Of a DNA stretch of 63,644 bases, positions 46,907 through 56,629 are shown in pieces. The position numbers and the translations under genes are program-made. Every line of letters begins with the position of its first letter. Position 1 is the first letter of the stretch. The notes under the pieces were generated by a model that searched no databases, was not told the origin of the DNA, and was given only the letters and a program-made list of their open reading frames with translations. Origin of the DNA: an uncultured Clostridia bacterium (lineage in GTDB: Bacteria; Bacillota; Clostridia; TANB77; CAG-508); NCBI GenBank assembly GCA_949538735.1, contig CATGLK010000012.1, positions 1 through 63,644 of the forward strand, in the 5' to 3' direction.

Positions 46907-47795
46907 CTATCTTTCTTCAATATTATTTTTGATTTCTTTTTGTGTCTCATTTTGTCTTTTCATTTCATATGCAGATATTATAGTTTTTTTCATTTCTTCT
47001 GGCATCACTTTTAAAGCCTTATTTCGCAACTCTTTTGGTATTCCATAATATGCCTCTGAAATTGAACCTACCATACATGCAATTGTATCTGTATCTCCAC
47101 CTATTGATATCGCTTTTCTGATTGAATCTTCAAAATCGTTTGATTGCAAAAATACAAATATTGCTTGTGGCACTGTTGTATTGCAAGTTCCGTCAAATGT
47201 ATTTGTTTCTTGTAATTCTTCCAAATCATAATTTAAATTATACCCATATCTTCCGAGTAATATATTCTTCTATTTCTTCTTTTGGCTTTTTTTGTCTTGC
47301 TAAATATATTGTTGCTGCAAGACTTTGCGCTCCTTTTATGGCTTCTTCGCTATTATGTGATGGTATCGCTGATTTTTTTGCTTCTTGCTCTACTTTTTCT
47401 AAATCATTAAATAAATATGCCACTGGCGAAACTCTCATTGCTGAACCGTTTCCATAGCTTGTACCATTTTCATTGTTTTCTTGATTTGCCCATTTTGTAA
47501 ATACTGGTGAAAAGGCATTTTTGAAAAAGTTTTTTCTTTGCAATTGCTCATTTCCATATTTTTTGCCATATTTTTTTAATGTTTCTCTGTAATCTATATT
47601 ATAAATTATTGCTTCTGCTATTGCTGTTGTTAACATACTGTCATCGCTTACAAAACTTTCGTCTGTTATTAGTTCTGTTTTTGGGTCTAGTATTTCTTTT
47701 CTTCTTTCTTTGTTTATCTTTCCTTTTCTTGAGTCTATGAATTCTTGATATTCGTATTTTGTTCCTGCTAAATCTCCTATTATTGCTCCTAACAT
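46907..47795 (-). CDS. ADP-ribosylglycohydrolase family protein, one CGG (+1)
   Basis: A 295-residue protein when the C at 47255 is skipped (in-frame CGG 47255-47253). It begins MLGAIIGDLAGTKYE. The metal-binding acid cluster FVSDDSMLTTAIAEAI and the second cluster SIGGDTDTIACMVGSISEAY are both present, but the second lies after the skip. The join EEYIT-GRYGYNLNYDLEELQ continues the family fold. In zero frame only a catalytically incomplete half would be made. The family removes ADP-ribose from proteins or small molecules; the substrate is not predictable here. Confidence 0.85.
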
Positions 47796-47808
47796 TTTTT
47801 CTCCATTC

Positions 47809-48456
47809 CTACCAAATAAAATTTGATTTCAAAGCTTCGCCATTATCAATAAAAATATCTTCTCCTGTCATACTTTTATTGATAACCGCTATAAAATAAG
47901 CAAATTCTGCTATTTCTTCTGCTGATGCCCATTTATTTAATAAAGTTTCATCCAATACCTGTTGCCACAAAACTGGGTCATCAATTATATGTTGATTAAG
48001 CTTTGTAGTTACACCACCTGGTGAAATGCTGTTGCTTGTAGCTCCATATTTAGCCACTCTTAATGCTACATTTTTCATATATGCTACCATTCCGCCTTTA
48101 CTTGCAACATATTCAGGGAATTCTGAACCTGTTCTTGCACTAGCTGATGCTATAAATATTATTGATTTTATTTTGTCTTGTATTCCATATTTCTCTGTTA
48201 TAGCTATTGTTCCTTTTAAATTTACATCTATGTCATTTCCGCTTTCTTGCACTCCTGCATTATTTATTAAAACTTCTACTCCTTCTATTTTTGGAAGGTC
48301 TTTGTCACATATATTTTTCTTTATGTGCGTGTATTGTTCGTTTTCTATTGTTGCTTCTTCTTTGTCTATTCCTATTACTTTGTGACCTTCTTCTAGGAAT
48401 TTAAGGGCTATTGCTTTTCCTATTCCTTCTGATGTTCCTGTTATTAATATTTTCAT
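47809..48456 (-). CDS. SDR-family oxidoreductase
   Basis: A 215-residue short-chain dehydrogenase. The dinucleotide site is KILITGTSEGIGKAIAL, NNAG is in VLINNAGVQES, and the catalytic Ser-Tyr-Lys set lies in FIASASAR and EYVASKGGMVAYMKNVALR. It ends with GEDIFIDNGEALK. It is close to FabG-like proteins but outside the fatty-acid cluster. Substrate unknown. It starts 14 bases upstream of the ADP-ribosylglycohydrolase gene. Confidence 0.88.
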   Translation of the reverse strand: MKILITGTSEGIGKAIALKFLEEGHKVIGIDKEEATIENEQYTHIKKNICDKDLPKIEGVEVLINNAGVQESGNDIDVNLKGTIAITEKYGIQDKIKSIIFIASASARTGSEFPEYVASKGGMVAYMKNVALRVAKYGATSNSISPGGVTTKLNQHIIDDPVLWQQVLDETLLNKWASAEEIAEFAYFIAVINKSMTGEDIFIDNGEALKSNFIW

Positions 48457-48547
48457 TGATTATTCTCTCCATTTTGTTTTTATTTTTGCTTTTATACTAT
48501 ATCATATTTTTGCCAATTTGTCTTGTTTTATTTATTAATTTTTATAG

Positions 48548-48665
48548 TTTTGGGTGTTTTTGGGGACAGTCCTTAAAAACACCTTCTTTTTAATTCAAAT
48601 TAAATTGTGCAGATATTATAATTTTATAAGGTGTTTTTAAGGACTGTCCCCAAAAACACCCAAAA
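48548..48665. repeat. REP-like inverted pair
   Basis: GGGTGTTTTTGGGGACAGTCC, AAAAACACC and its inverse GGTGTTTTTAAGGACTGTCC, AAAAACACCC, about 50 bases apart. They form a long palindrome between the SDR and ABC permease genes and could serve as a terminator for either direction. Confidence 0.8.
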
Positions 48666-48700
48666 AAGATTAGTTATATTCCAAACTAATCTCTTTATTC

Positions 48701-49921
48701 TTATTTAGATTTATACATATTCACAATATCCTTAAAGCTCATCTTAGTACCATAATTCAAAATCGCATTTGAATAAATCTTAATAGCAATATGAGCAATA
48801 ACCAAAATAGTAACAACCAAAATTGCAATAGAAAGTGCAACATCTGTGCCACTTGCCAATCCCATCATAATTCTGAAAGGCATACAGAATGGTGATGATA
48901 CTGGGAACAATGAAGCAAATAAATTAAGTTCACTTGTAGGATTCATCATTGTAAAATATGATAAATAAAATCCTACTACTGCCAAAATTGCAACTGGTGA
49001 ATTTGCTGATTGTATATCTTCTGGTTTGCTTACAGTTGAGCCTGTTAGAGCATATAGTAATGCATATGCAAGGTATCCTAATATAAAGTATACTATTGTA
49101 ATTATTCCTAAATATGGTGTTATATTTGACATATCTAGTACTGCATTAAGTAATTCTGGGTCTAAGAATAATTTTGCTGAAATTAATGCAGTTCCTACAA
49201 TTAGCACCATTTGTAATAATCCAACTATTCCTATTCCAATTGTTTTTCCAAGTACTATTGTTCTTGGACTTGTTGATGTTACTAGTGTTTCCATTATTTT
49301 TGATGTTTTTTCTGTTGTTATTGAGCTTGATACTTGATATGCGCAGAAGTATATTGCGTAAAATAATACTATTGACATTAACATTATTGCAAATATATTT
49401 CCATTTGCTTTTTCTTCTTGTGTTTGTTCTAAGCTAAATTCGAAATTTGGTGTTATTGATTGTATTTGCTCTTGGCTTAGTCCTAATTTGCTTATTTGCA
49501 CATTTGTATATAATGTATTTATTGCATTTACTATTGTTTCTGGTACTTCTTGCATCATAGTCATATCTTTTACTATGTATCTGATTTTTACATTATTTTC
49601 TTGTCTTTCTATAATTATTGCATCTTCTATTTCTTCATTTTCGATTTTAGATTTTATTTCTTCAAATGTTGCTTTCTCTACTTCTATTTCTGTTCCTAAA
49701 TCTGCTTGTTTAAGCATTTCTAAGCTTCCTTCAAAGATATCTTCATTATCTACAATTAGTAGTTTATCCCCTGTGTCTTCTCCTGAAATACTTTTTATTA
49801 TGTTTGGTATATTAAATCCTATTACAATTAGCATTAAAATGATTAGAGTTGATATTATAAAAGATTTTCTTTTTACCATGTCTTTTATTGTAAATTTCAT
49901 TACTGTTAAAATATCTTTCAT
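48701..49921 (-). CDS. ABC-2 type exporter permease (NatB-like)
   Basis: A 406-residue membrane protein. The first helix (SFIISTLIILMLIVIGFNIP) is followed by a large extracellular domain, then a C-terminal group of five or six helices, with KTSKIMETLVTSTSPRTIVLGK as the conserved cytoplasmic motif before them. It matches the NatB/YhaP group, which exports sodium or small toxic compounds. It is two bases from its ATPase gene, so they form one transporter. Confidence 0.9.
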   Translation of the reverse strand: MKDILTVMKFTIKDMVKRKSFIISTLIILMLIVIGFNIPNIIKSISGEDTGDKLLIVDNEDIFEGSLEMLKQADLGTEIEVEKATFEEIKSKIENEEIEDAIIIERQENNVKIRYIVKDMTMMQEVPETIVNAINTLYTNVQISKLGLSQEQIQSITPNFEFSLEQTQEEKANGNIFAIMLMSIVLFYAIYFCAYQVSSSITTEKTSKIMETLVTSTSPRTIVLGKTIGIGIVGLLQMVLIVGTALISAKLFLDPELLNAVLDMSNITPYLGIITIVYFILGYLAYALLYALTGSTVSKPEDIQSANSPVAILAVVGFYLSYFTMMNPTSELNLFASLFPVSSPFCMPFRIMMGLASGTDVALSIAILVVTILVIAHIAIKIYSNAILNYGTKMSFKDIVNMYKSK

Positions 49922-49923
49922 TA

Positions 49924-50814
49924 TTATTCACCCACCTTTTCTATAAAAATGTCATTTAGAGTAGGCTTTTTGATTTCAAATTTGTCTACTTTTACTCCAC
50001 TTGTAATTAGCTTGTTTAGCAATTCGTGAGCTTTTTCTTCGTCTGTTAGTTTGATAATATAATTGTTATTAGCTTCGTTTTCAATTTCTAATCCAAGTTC
50101 TTTGATATAACTTGTTATGTCTTGTTTTACGTCCACTTCTACTCTATTTGCTGGATATGTTTCTTTTATTTCTTTTAGATTTCCTTGTAATACAGTTTTT
50201 CCTCTGTTTAGTATTAAAATATCACTGCAAAATTCTTCTATTGTTGCCATTTGATGTGCTGACATTATTACATATTTTCCGTTTTTTACTAGGTTTATTA
50301 TGATATTTTTTAATATCTCTGTGTTTACTGGGTCTAGTCCACTAAATGGTTCATCTAATACAACTAGCTCTGGGTCGTGAATTATTGCTGTCATAAATTG
50401 TATTTTTTGTTGATTTCCTTTTGATAGTTTTTCTGCTGGTTGTTCTAAATATTCTTCAACTTTTAGTTCTTTTGCCCATTTGTTTATTGATTTTATTGCT
50501 TCTTCTTTTTTCATTCCTTTTAATTCTGCAAAATACATTAATTGATCAACTATTTTTGTTTTTGGATATACTCCTCTTTCCTCTGGCAAATAGCCAAATC
50601 TTACGTTTTTTCTATCTACTGCTTTTCCTTTCCATGTAATTTCTCCACTGTCTTTTTTTATTATTCCAAGTAGCATTCTTATTGTTGTTGTTTTTCCTGC
50701 TCCATTTGTTCCAAGCAAGCCATATACTCCTGGTTTTTCTAGTGTTAGTGATATGTTGTCTACTGCTTTTTTTCCCACAAATGTTTTTGATACGTTTTTT
50801 AATATTAAACTCAT
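49924..50814 (-). CDS. ABC exporter ATP-binding protein (NatA-like)
   Basis: A 296-residue ATPase. Walker A LLGTNGAGKTTTIRMLLG, Q-loop FGYLPEERGVYPKT, signature KLSKGNQQKIQFM, Walker B LVVLDEPFSGLDP and the switch His in IMSAHQM are intact. A C-terminal NatA-type domain (RVEVDVKQDITSYIKEL) follows. It pairs with the permease directly downstream. Confidence 0.95.
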   Translation of the reverse strand: MSLILKNVSKTFVGKKAVDNISLTLEKPGVYGLLGTNGAGKTTTIRMLLGIIKKDSGEITWKGKAVDRKNVRFGYLPEERGVYPKTKIVDQLMYFAELKGMKKEEAIKSINKWAKELKVEEYLEQPAEKLSKGNQQKIQFMTAIIHDPELVVLDEPFSGLDPVNTEILKNIIINLVKNGKYVIMSAHQMATIEEFCSDILILNRGKTVLQGNLKEIKETYPANRVEVDVKQDITSYIKELGLEIENEANNNYIIKLTDEEKAHELLNKLITSGVKVDKFEIKKPTLNDIFIEKVGE

Positions 50815-50829
50815 TTTGCTTCCTTCTTT

Positions 50830-51435
50830 CTATTTTAAATCTTCTATATTATACAAGCTATATCCTTCATAATTATAACTTGCATCAATACCTTTCATAT
50901 AAACTTCTCTATCATTTATTTTATCTGTTAATGCTTCTTTTAGTAGAAGTTTAATTTCTGTATCTTTTATTGGGCTACGTTCCATTGCAAGTAAGTAATC
51001 CTGTTTGTCGATTTTGCTCCAGTCCACTACTTTGCCAATTTCTTTTTTCAATATTAAGTCTAACCATATTCTTGTACTTCTTCCATTACCTTCTCTAAAT
51101 GGATGTGCTACATTCATTTCCACATATTTTTTTATAATTTCGTCAAATGTTGTTTGTGGCATTTCGTCTATTTTATTTAGTGCTTCTTTTAAGTACATTG
51201 CTGATGCAAATCTGAAATTGCTTTTTGATATATTTTCTTTTCTGATTTTTCCTGCAAATTCATATATGTCTTCAAATAGATATTTGTGTATTTGTGCTAA
51301 TCCTTTGAATGTACCTATTTCAAACTCATTCAGCTTTTTTGTTTCAAATAGTTGCAGGGCTTTTTCTTTTGTTGTTTTTTCTTCTACTTTTGCTAGCTCT
51401 ACTTGATTTTTTATTCCTAATTTGTTTTCTAACAT
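50830..51435 (-). CDS. Fic-domain protein
   Basis: A 201-residue protein with the complete Fic motif [19 protein letters not shown] near residue 114 and an upstream flap-like [20 protein letters not shown]. The C-terminus has the segment [14 protein letters not shown]. Fic proteins transfer AMP or related groups to hydroxyl side chains. No separate inhibitor gene (such as a small antitoxin with the S/TxxxExxxN motif) is adjacent, and I cannot see that motif in the N-terminal 50 residues. Either toxin or housekeeping role is possible. Confidence 0.88.
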   Translation of the reverse strand: MLENKLGIKNQVELAKVEEKTTKEKALQLFETKKLNEFEIGTFKGLAQIHKYLFEDIYEFAGKIRKENISKSNFRFASAMYLKEALNKIDEMPQTTFDEIIKKYVEMNVAHPFREGNGRSTRIWLDLILKKEIGKVVDWSKIDKQDYLLAMERSPIKDTEIKLLLKEALTDKINDREVYMKGIDASYNYEGYSLYNIEDLK

Positions 51436-51446
51436 AATTTTTTCTC

Positions 51447-53142
51447 CTATTTTTCTACAATCTTATAAATATAAATATTTTCAATTTGCTCTACTTTCTC
51501 ATATTCCACGTTTTTATTATAATGCTCTTTTATAAATAAAACAATATTATTTATGTAATTTTTATACTCATTACCTGACCAATAAACATCACCATCAATC
51601 AAATAAACATTATCTTTTAACAAATCTAAAAATGTTCCTTCTAAATTATTTTTTTCCTTAAAATCATAATAATTCTGAGTAAACATATCCCAACCGCCCA
51701 TAACTCTTAAATTTGAAAATGAACCTTTTGGCGGCATTTGGTATGGTGAATATGCTAAATATCGAAATTGTAAAGCTGGAATTGTAGCTAAATATGTATT
51801 CTCTTTGTGTTCATTTACATATTCAATTACTTTTTGATATTGTTTGTAATCTTTTAATTTGTAATCGAATTCATATCTGCTTGCTGAATAGCTTGATGTT
51901 ATTATTATAATCAAAACAATCCATATTGCACTAAATTGATGTTTTTCCTTTTCCAATTTCATATTATATATTATAAGTGCTGTTCCTATAATGTATTCTG
52001 GTATAACTACTCTTAACATACTTCTATTTAAAACAATAAATAATGCATTAATTCCTAAGGTTACTAGCAATATTAGTATATTTAATCCGCTTCTTCTCTT
52101 TACTTTCTAACACAGATACAAAAAACATTGCAAGCATAAATAATGTTACAATTGTATTTGTAGATTGCATTTCATTTACTAAGTCTTCTCTTACTTCTTT
52201 TGGTTTAGAGTTTAAATTGTAATATTGATTTGTACTTATTTTATAATCTATAATTTTTTGCAAATTCTCTTTACTATATACATTCTCATCTCCAAAATTA
52301 AATGTATAGAAAAGATAATGGTCATTTTTTGACCAACCTATTTCGTCAAATATTTGCTTATTTTCTTCATAGTCTGTATAAGACATATCGTGCAATATTG
52401 CTCTTATATTGTTATATTCCATATATTCTTTGTAAACTGGATTGTTCTCATAAATTGCATTATGTGATATGTATACTGCAATTGTTATTACTGCAATAAT
52501 TGCGTAATCAGCTATTACAGTCTTTAATTTATTAATGTCAATTTGCTTTTTGAAATATTTTATTAAATAATATATTGCATATAGTGCAAAAAATGGAGCA
52601 ATTATTAGCAATGATTGCATTCTTAGCATTATTCCAACAGTGTAAAGCACAAAACATAGTACTTTTAGGGTATTGCTCTTTTGTTCTCTTTCCATTAAGT
52701 GCATTATTATAAATAGTGCTGTTAGTATTAATACTGCCGCAACAGATGTGTATTGTATTAGAACTAATAGTACTGAGTAAAATACACTTGCAAATACTGC
52801 ATATAGTATAAATGATTTTTCACTTTTTTGTTTTTCTGTTATGCAATATCCTATTATCGTAAAGCATATGAATTGCATACTTAAAAGAAATATTGTGTGC
52901 CAGTTAATTACTGGCACTATTCTATAAAAAAGCCCTATTATTGCACATAATATCGTGTGCATATATACTCCATAAGTGCTATATGTTCCGTCTAATCCTG
53001 AATATAGGTTGTACATTATAAAGTCATCTACTTGCTCATATTTTATATTGAACAATAAATTAGTGATAGTAAAAATAATTGTATTTATAAGAATTATTTT
53101 TGCTAAATTTCGATATTTTTCTTGTTTTAATAATTGTTTCAA
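51447..53142 (-). CDS. Large polytopic membrane protein, GT-C-like, one CGG (+1)
   Basis: A 564-residue protein when the C at 52089 is skipped (in-frame CGG 52089-52087). About ten to eleven membrane helices are followed by an extracellular C-terminal domain ([17 protein letters not shown]). An early periplasmic loop has [16 protein letters not shown] with acidic residues, as in GT-C glycosyltransferases. The join [21 protein letters not shown] restores a membrane helix that the zero frame turns into a charged end. I do not recognise the family; a lipid-linked sugar transferase is the best guess. Confidence 0.7.
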
Positions 53143-53156
53143 ATTTTATTTTCTCC

Positions 53157-53975
53157 TTAACTATTTTTGTACTTGAACAATGCTGATGGTCTATGTCCTT
53201 CTCCTTTTTTTAATTTGTCTGTCTTTTCAACTTTATTTGCAATAATTCTTCTGAAAGCTGGATCTAATAACTTTTTATCCAATATTACTTCATAAACTCT
53301 TTGTAGTTCTCCTAATGTAAAATATTCTGGCATCATACGAAATACAATATCAGTATATTGTATTTTATTTCTCAATCTTTCCATTCCATTTACAATAACT
53401 AATGCGTGGTCAAATGCTAAGTTTTCGTTTTCCACAACTTCATATTCATATTGATTTGTTGTAGCTTCTTTCAATTTTCTTTTAACAATAAATTCTAGTT
53501 TTTCTTTTTGGCTTTCTAATTTTATGCTTACTAATCCATCTGCCCTTTCAATTAGTTTTATATCAAACCACGATGCTTCTTCGCTTAATTTATCTTTTAA
53601 TTGATTTTTATCGATCAGTGCCATATATGATGTTGAAACAACTCTTGTTCTTGGATCTCGATTTACTGCTCCAAATGTGTATAGTTGTTCTAGGTATATG
53701 TCTTTAATGTTTGTTTCTGCTGCTAGAATTCTTTTTGGACATTCTTCTAGGTCTTCTTTTATGTCTAAAAATCCGCCTGGTAAGCACCACTTGTCTTTAT
53801 AAGGATAGTCTTTTCTTTTTACTAGTAATATGCTCATATTTTTTTCGTCGTTTTTTCGGTAGTTTTCTTGTGGTTTGTCTGAGACACTGAAAATGATGAT
53901 GTCTGTTGTCATTGATAGTTTTTCGTATATGCTGTCATCGTAATTTTCTAAAAATTCTTTTTCTGTTTTGTACAT
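53157..53975 (-). CDS. nrtR: NrtR-type regulator with degenerate Nudix domain
   Basis: A 272-residue protein. The N-terminal Nudix-like domain has LLVKRKDYPYKDKWCLPGGF, but the catalytic box reads EDLEECPKRILAAET, so the REUxEE signature is damaged. The C-terminal winged helix has FTLGELQRVYEVILDKKLLD and FRRIIANKVEK. Loss of catalysis with a C-terminal HTH is the pattern of NrtR, an ADP-ribose-responsive repressor of NAD genes. The start at 53975 has AAGGAAGG upstream. The genes next to it encode an EIIC-like protein and nicotinate phosphoribosyltransferase, which supports the assignment. Confidence 0.85.
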   Translation of the reverse strand: MYKTEKEFLENYDDSIYEKLSMTTDIIIFSVSDKPQENYRKNDEKNMSILLVKRKDYPYKDKWCLPGGFLDIKEDLEECPKRILAAETNIKDIYLEQLYTFGAVNRDPRTRVVSTSYMALIDKNQLKDKLSEEASWFDIKLIERADGLVSIKLESQKEKLEFIVKRKLKEATTNQYEYEVVENENLAFDHALVIVNGMERLRNKIQYTDIVFRMMPEYFTLGELQRVYEVILDKKLLDPAFRRIIANKVEKTDKLKKGEGHRPSALFKYKNS

Positions 53976-54052
53976 TTTTTCTTTTTTCCTTCCTTTTGTT
54001 TTTGACATTTATACTATAACACATTTTTTTATTTTTTTCTATATACAAATAT

Positions 54053-55127
54053 CTAAAAATCTAATTTCAAATCATTTTCTTTAATCCAATTTAATTTTCT
54101 AAATATTTTTCCAAGCACATAACAAATTACAGCTGGCAAAACAAAACTAACCAAAATCAAACCAAGCCAATCCCAACCGAGTAATCGCTTGCTTTGTACC
54201 TTCTGCTATCGCCTGTGTCCAACCAGTATACACTCCAATTTGACCAACTAATCCACAAGTACCCATTCCAGAAGAAATTGCAGGTCCATCCATTGTTAAT
54301 TTGAATATACAAGTTGCAATTGGTCCTACAATTGCTGATGTAAGAATTGGTGGTATTGCTATTTTTGGATTTTTAACTATATTTCCCATTTGAAGCATAC
54401 TTGTTCCAATACCTTGTGCAATAATTCCGCCCCATCTATTTTCTTTAAAACTCATAACAGCAAATCCTATCATTTGAGCACAACATCCTGCTAATGCTGC
54501 TCCGCCAGCTAAGCCTGTTAATGATAATGCTGCACATATTGCTGCGCTACTAATTGGTAATGTTAATGCAATACCTACTATAACAGAGACTATTATTCCC
54601 ATCAAAAGTGGTTGTAATTCAGTTGCCCACATTATTGCCCCACCTATACTACTTGCTAAATTTCCTATTGCTGGTGCAATTTGAATTGATAGTAGTGTTC
54701 CTACTAGTATTGTAACAAGTGGTGTTACAAGGATATCTATTTTGGTTTTCTTTGAAACTAGTTTTCCAAATTCTGCACTGATAATTGTAATTATTAATAC
54801 TGCTAATGGTCCACCAGCTCCACCAAGTTTATTTGCTGCCATACCAACTGTTGCTAATGAAAATAGTACTAGTGTTGGACATTTTAACGCATATCCTATT
54901 GCAATTGCCATTGCTATACCACTTACTGATTGAGCATATCCACCAATTGTTGTTAATATTTCTATGTTCAATTGTGTACCAATCGTGTTTAGTATTGTTC
55001 CTATCAATAGTGATGCAAATAGCCCTTGCGCCATTGCTCCTAGTGCGTCTATTCCATACCTTTTAAGTGATATTTCTATATCTGATTTTTTTAGAATTTC
55101 TTTTATTTTATTTATTGTTTTTTTCAT
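54053..55127 (-). CDS. EIIC-like membrane transporter (PTS_EIIC_2 type), one CGG (+1)
   Basis: A 357-residue polytopic protein when the C at 54179 is skipped (in-frame CGG 54179-54177). It has ten or so helices and the family segments GIDALGAMAQGLFASLLIG, LGGAGGPLAVLIITIISAEF, GNIVKNPKIAIPPILTSAIV and SSGMGTCGLVGQIGVYTGW. The zero frame ends after TRLGLAWFDFG. The shifted frame instead adds GWDWLGLILVSFVLPAVICY and a tail ending WIKENDLKLDF, a last helix plus the usual terminal motif of this family. Its neighbours are NAD genes, so I infer uptake of a pyridine such as nicotinate, which is speculative. Confidence 0.75.
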
Positions 55128-55128
55128 A

Positions 55129-56508
55129 TTATTGTCCCCTTTCTGCTATCATTTTTTGTTTTAAATTACTTAATTCATTACTAAGTTTGACTGTGTATTC
55201 TTCAAATTTAGGAAAACTTTTTACTTCATTTGGTATAGTCTCCATTTGTTTTGTGCAAAAATCTCTTTTTTCATATAAGCTCATATCTTTATATACTTTT
55301 TTACCATTTGCAAATATTTGCTTTTGTAACGGTTCTACTGTATAGTTTTCACCCTTTTCGATTTTTTCATTTTCGAGTGCGATAATGTCTTCAACTGCTT
55401 TGTTTGTGTCTTTTTCATAAATTCTATAAACCTTCTTAAATCCAGGGTTGATAGTTTTTGCTGTATCACTACTTATTTTTATTTTAGGTATTATTTTTCC
55501 ATTTTGAATGATTGCTACATTTTTATATACACAACCAACTCTTCCTTTATCAGGAGCAACAATGTTATCTCCTAATCCTATTGAATCAATAATTGCCCCT
55601 TTTCTTTTTAGTTCTTGCAATTTTTTGGCATTTAATCCGTCTGATAAGCATATTTTAGTATTTTCTAATCCGGCTTCTTCTAGCATTTTTTTAGCTTCCT
55701 TAGATAAATAAGCTAAATCTCCTGAGTCAATTCTTATTCCTTTTAGTGTATATCCATTTGGAATTAGGTATTCTTTTGCAACTTGAATTGCATTTGGAAC
55801 TCCACTTTTTAGCACATCATATGTGTCTACTAACAGTACACAGTTTTCTGGGTATGTTTTAGCATAATTTAAAAATGCTTCTTTTTCGCTATTTGCTTCT
55901 GTAATCATACTATGTGCCATTGTTCCTAAAATTGGTATATTGTATTTCTTTCCTGCAATTACATTGCTTGTTCCTATTGCTCCACCTATTATTGAACATT
56001 TACTTGCTTCTATTGCTGCTTCTGGTCCATATGCTCTTCTTGCTCCAAATTCCATAATTCCAATGTCTTTCGTAATTTCTGTGATTTTTTTAGTTGCTGT
56101 TGTGTAACATATATTTGAGTTTAGATATGATAGAATTGCTGTTTCTATTATTTGCGCTTCTATTATTGGTGCTTTTACTGTTACAAGTGGCTCTCCTTTA
56201 AATATTGGTGTTCCGTCTGGTATTGCATATATATCTCCTGTAAATTTGAATTGTCTTAAATATTCTATAAATTCTTTGTTGAATAGTTTTGTGTTTTCTA
56301 AATATTTTATGTCTTCTTCTGTAAATCCTAGATTTTCGATGTATTCTATTAATCTGTCTACTCCTCCCATAATTGCGTATCCTAATTCTAATGGTTGTTT
56401 TCTAAAAAATACATCAAAAATTGCTTCTTCTTCTTTTTTTCCTGAATTGTAATATACTTGCGCCATTGTTAATTCATATAGGTCTGTCATCATTGTCATA
56501 TTTTCCAT
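55129..56508 (-). CDS. pncB: Nicotinate phosphoribosyltransferase
   Basis: A 459-residue enzyme that makes nicotinate mononucleotide from nicotinate and PRPP. It starts MENMTMMTDLYELTMAQVYY, with EFGARRAYGPEAAIEA, GTMAHSMITEANSEKEAF and IRIDSGDLAYLSKEAKKML as family motifs. The ATG at 56508 is preferred because AAGGA precedes it; longer starts would place the operator inside the gene. Its stop overlaps the region just before the EIIC start by one base gap. A strong promoter with a palindromic operator lies upstream. Confidence 0.95.
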   Translation of the reverse strand: MENMTMMTDLYELTMAQVYYNSGKKEEEAIFDVFFRKQPLELGYAIMGGVDRLIEYIENLGFTEEDIKYLENTKLFNKEFIEYLRQFKFTGDIYAIPDGTPIFKGEPLVTVKAPIIEAQIIETAILSYLNSNICYTTATKKITEITKDIGIMEFGARRAYGPEAAIEASKCSIIGGAIGTSNVIAGKKYNIPILGTMAHSMITEANSEKEAFLNYAKTYPENCVLLVDTYDVLKSGVPNAIQVAKEYLIPNGYTLKGIRIDSGDLAYLSKEAKKMLEEAGLENTKICLSDGLNAKKLQELKRKGAIIDSIGLGDNIVAPDKGRVGCVYKNVAIIQNGKIIPKIKISSDTAKTINPGFKKVYRIYEKDTNKAVEDIIALENEKIEKGENYTVEPLQKQIFANGKKVYKDMSLYEKRDFCTKQMETIPNEVKSFPKFEEYTVKLSNELSNLKQKMIAERGQ

Positions 56509-56561
56509 ATTCATTCCTTCTTTCTTTGTTTTTAACTTTTTGTTAATAAGTATTTGGTTTT

Positions 56562-56591
56562 TAATAACAAGTTTAGCAAAACTTGTTATTA
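56562..56591. promoter_or_regulatory. Perfect palindromic operator of the NAD genes
   Basis: A perfect 13-base inverted repeat, TAATAACAAGTTT and its complement, with a four-base AGCA spacer. It covers the expected transcript start of pncB and lacks a T tract, so it is not a terminator. NrtR, encoded two genes downstream, is the obvious candidate ligand. Confidence 0.75.
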
Positions 56592-56593
56592 GC

Positions 56594-56622
56594 ATTATAT
56601 TAAAAACAAAATAATTTGTCAA
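56594..56622 (-). promoter_or_regulatory. Consensus promoter of pncB
   Basis: TTGACA (56622-56617), exactly 17 bases, TATAAT (56599-56594) on the minus strand, immediately before the palindrome. Confidence 0.9.
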
Positions 56623-56629
56623 TAGTTTT

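Noticed and set aside
23727..47795. Reading the split genes (accA, polA, debranching enzyme, ADP-ribosylglycohydrolase and others) as ordinary pseudogenes
   Set aside because: Each split is a single extra C making an in-frame CGG, all conserved motifs on both sides are intact, and some genes are essential. Random decay would give varied lesions.
56562..56591. Palindrome as terminator of the RhuM gene
   Set aside because: No T tract follows on the minus strand, and it lies at the start point of a consensus promoter, which fits an operator.
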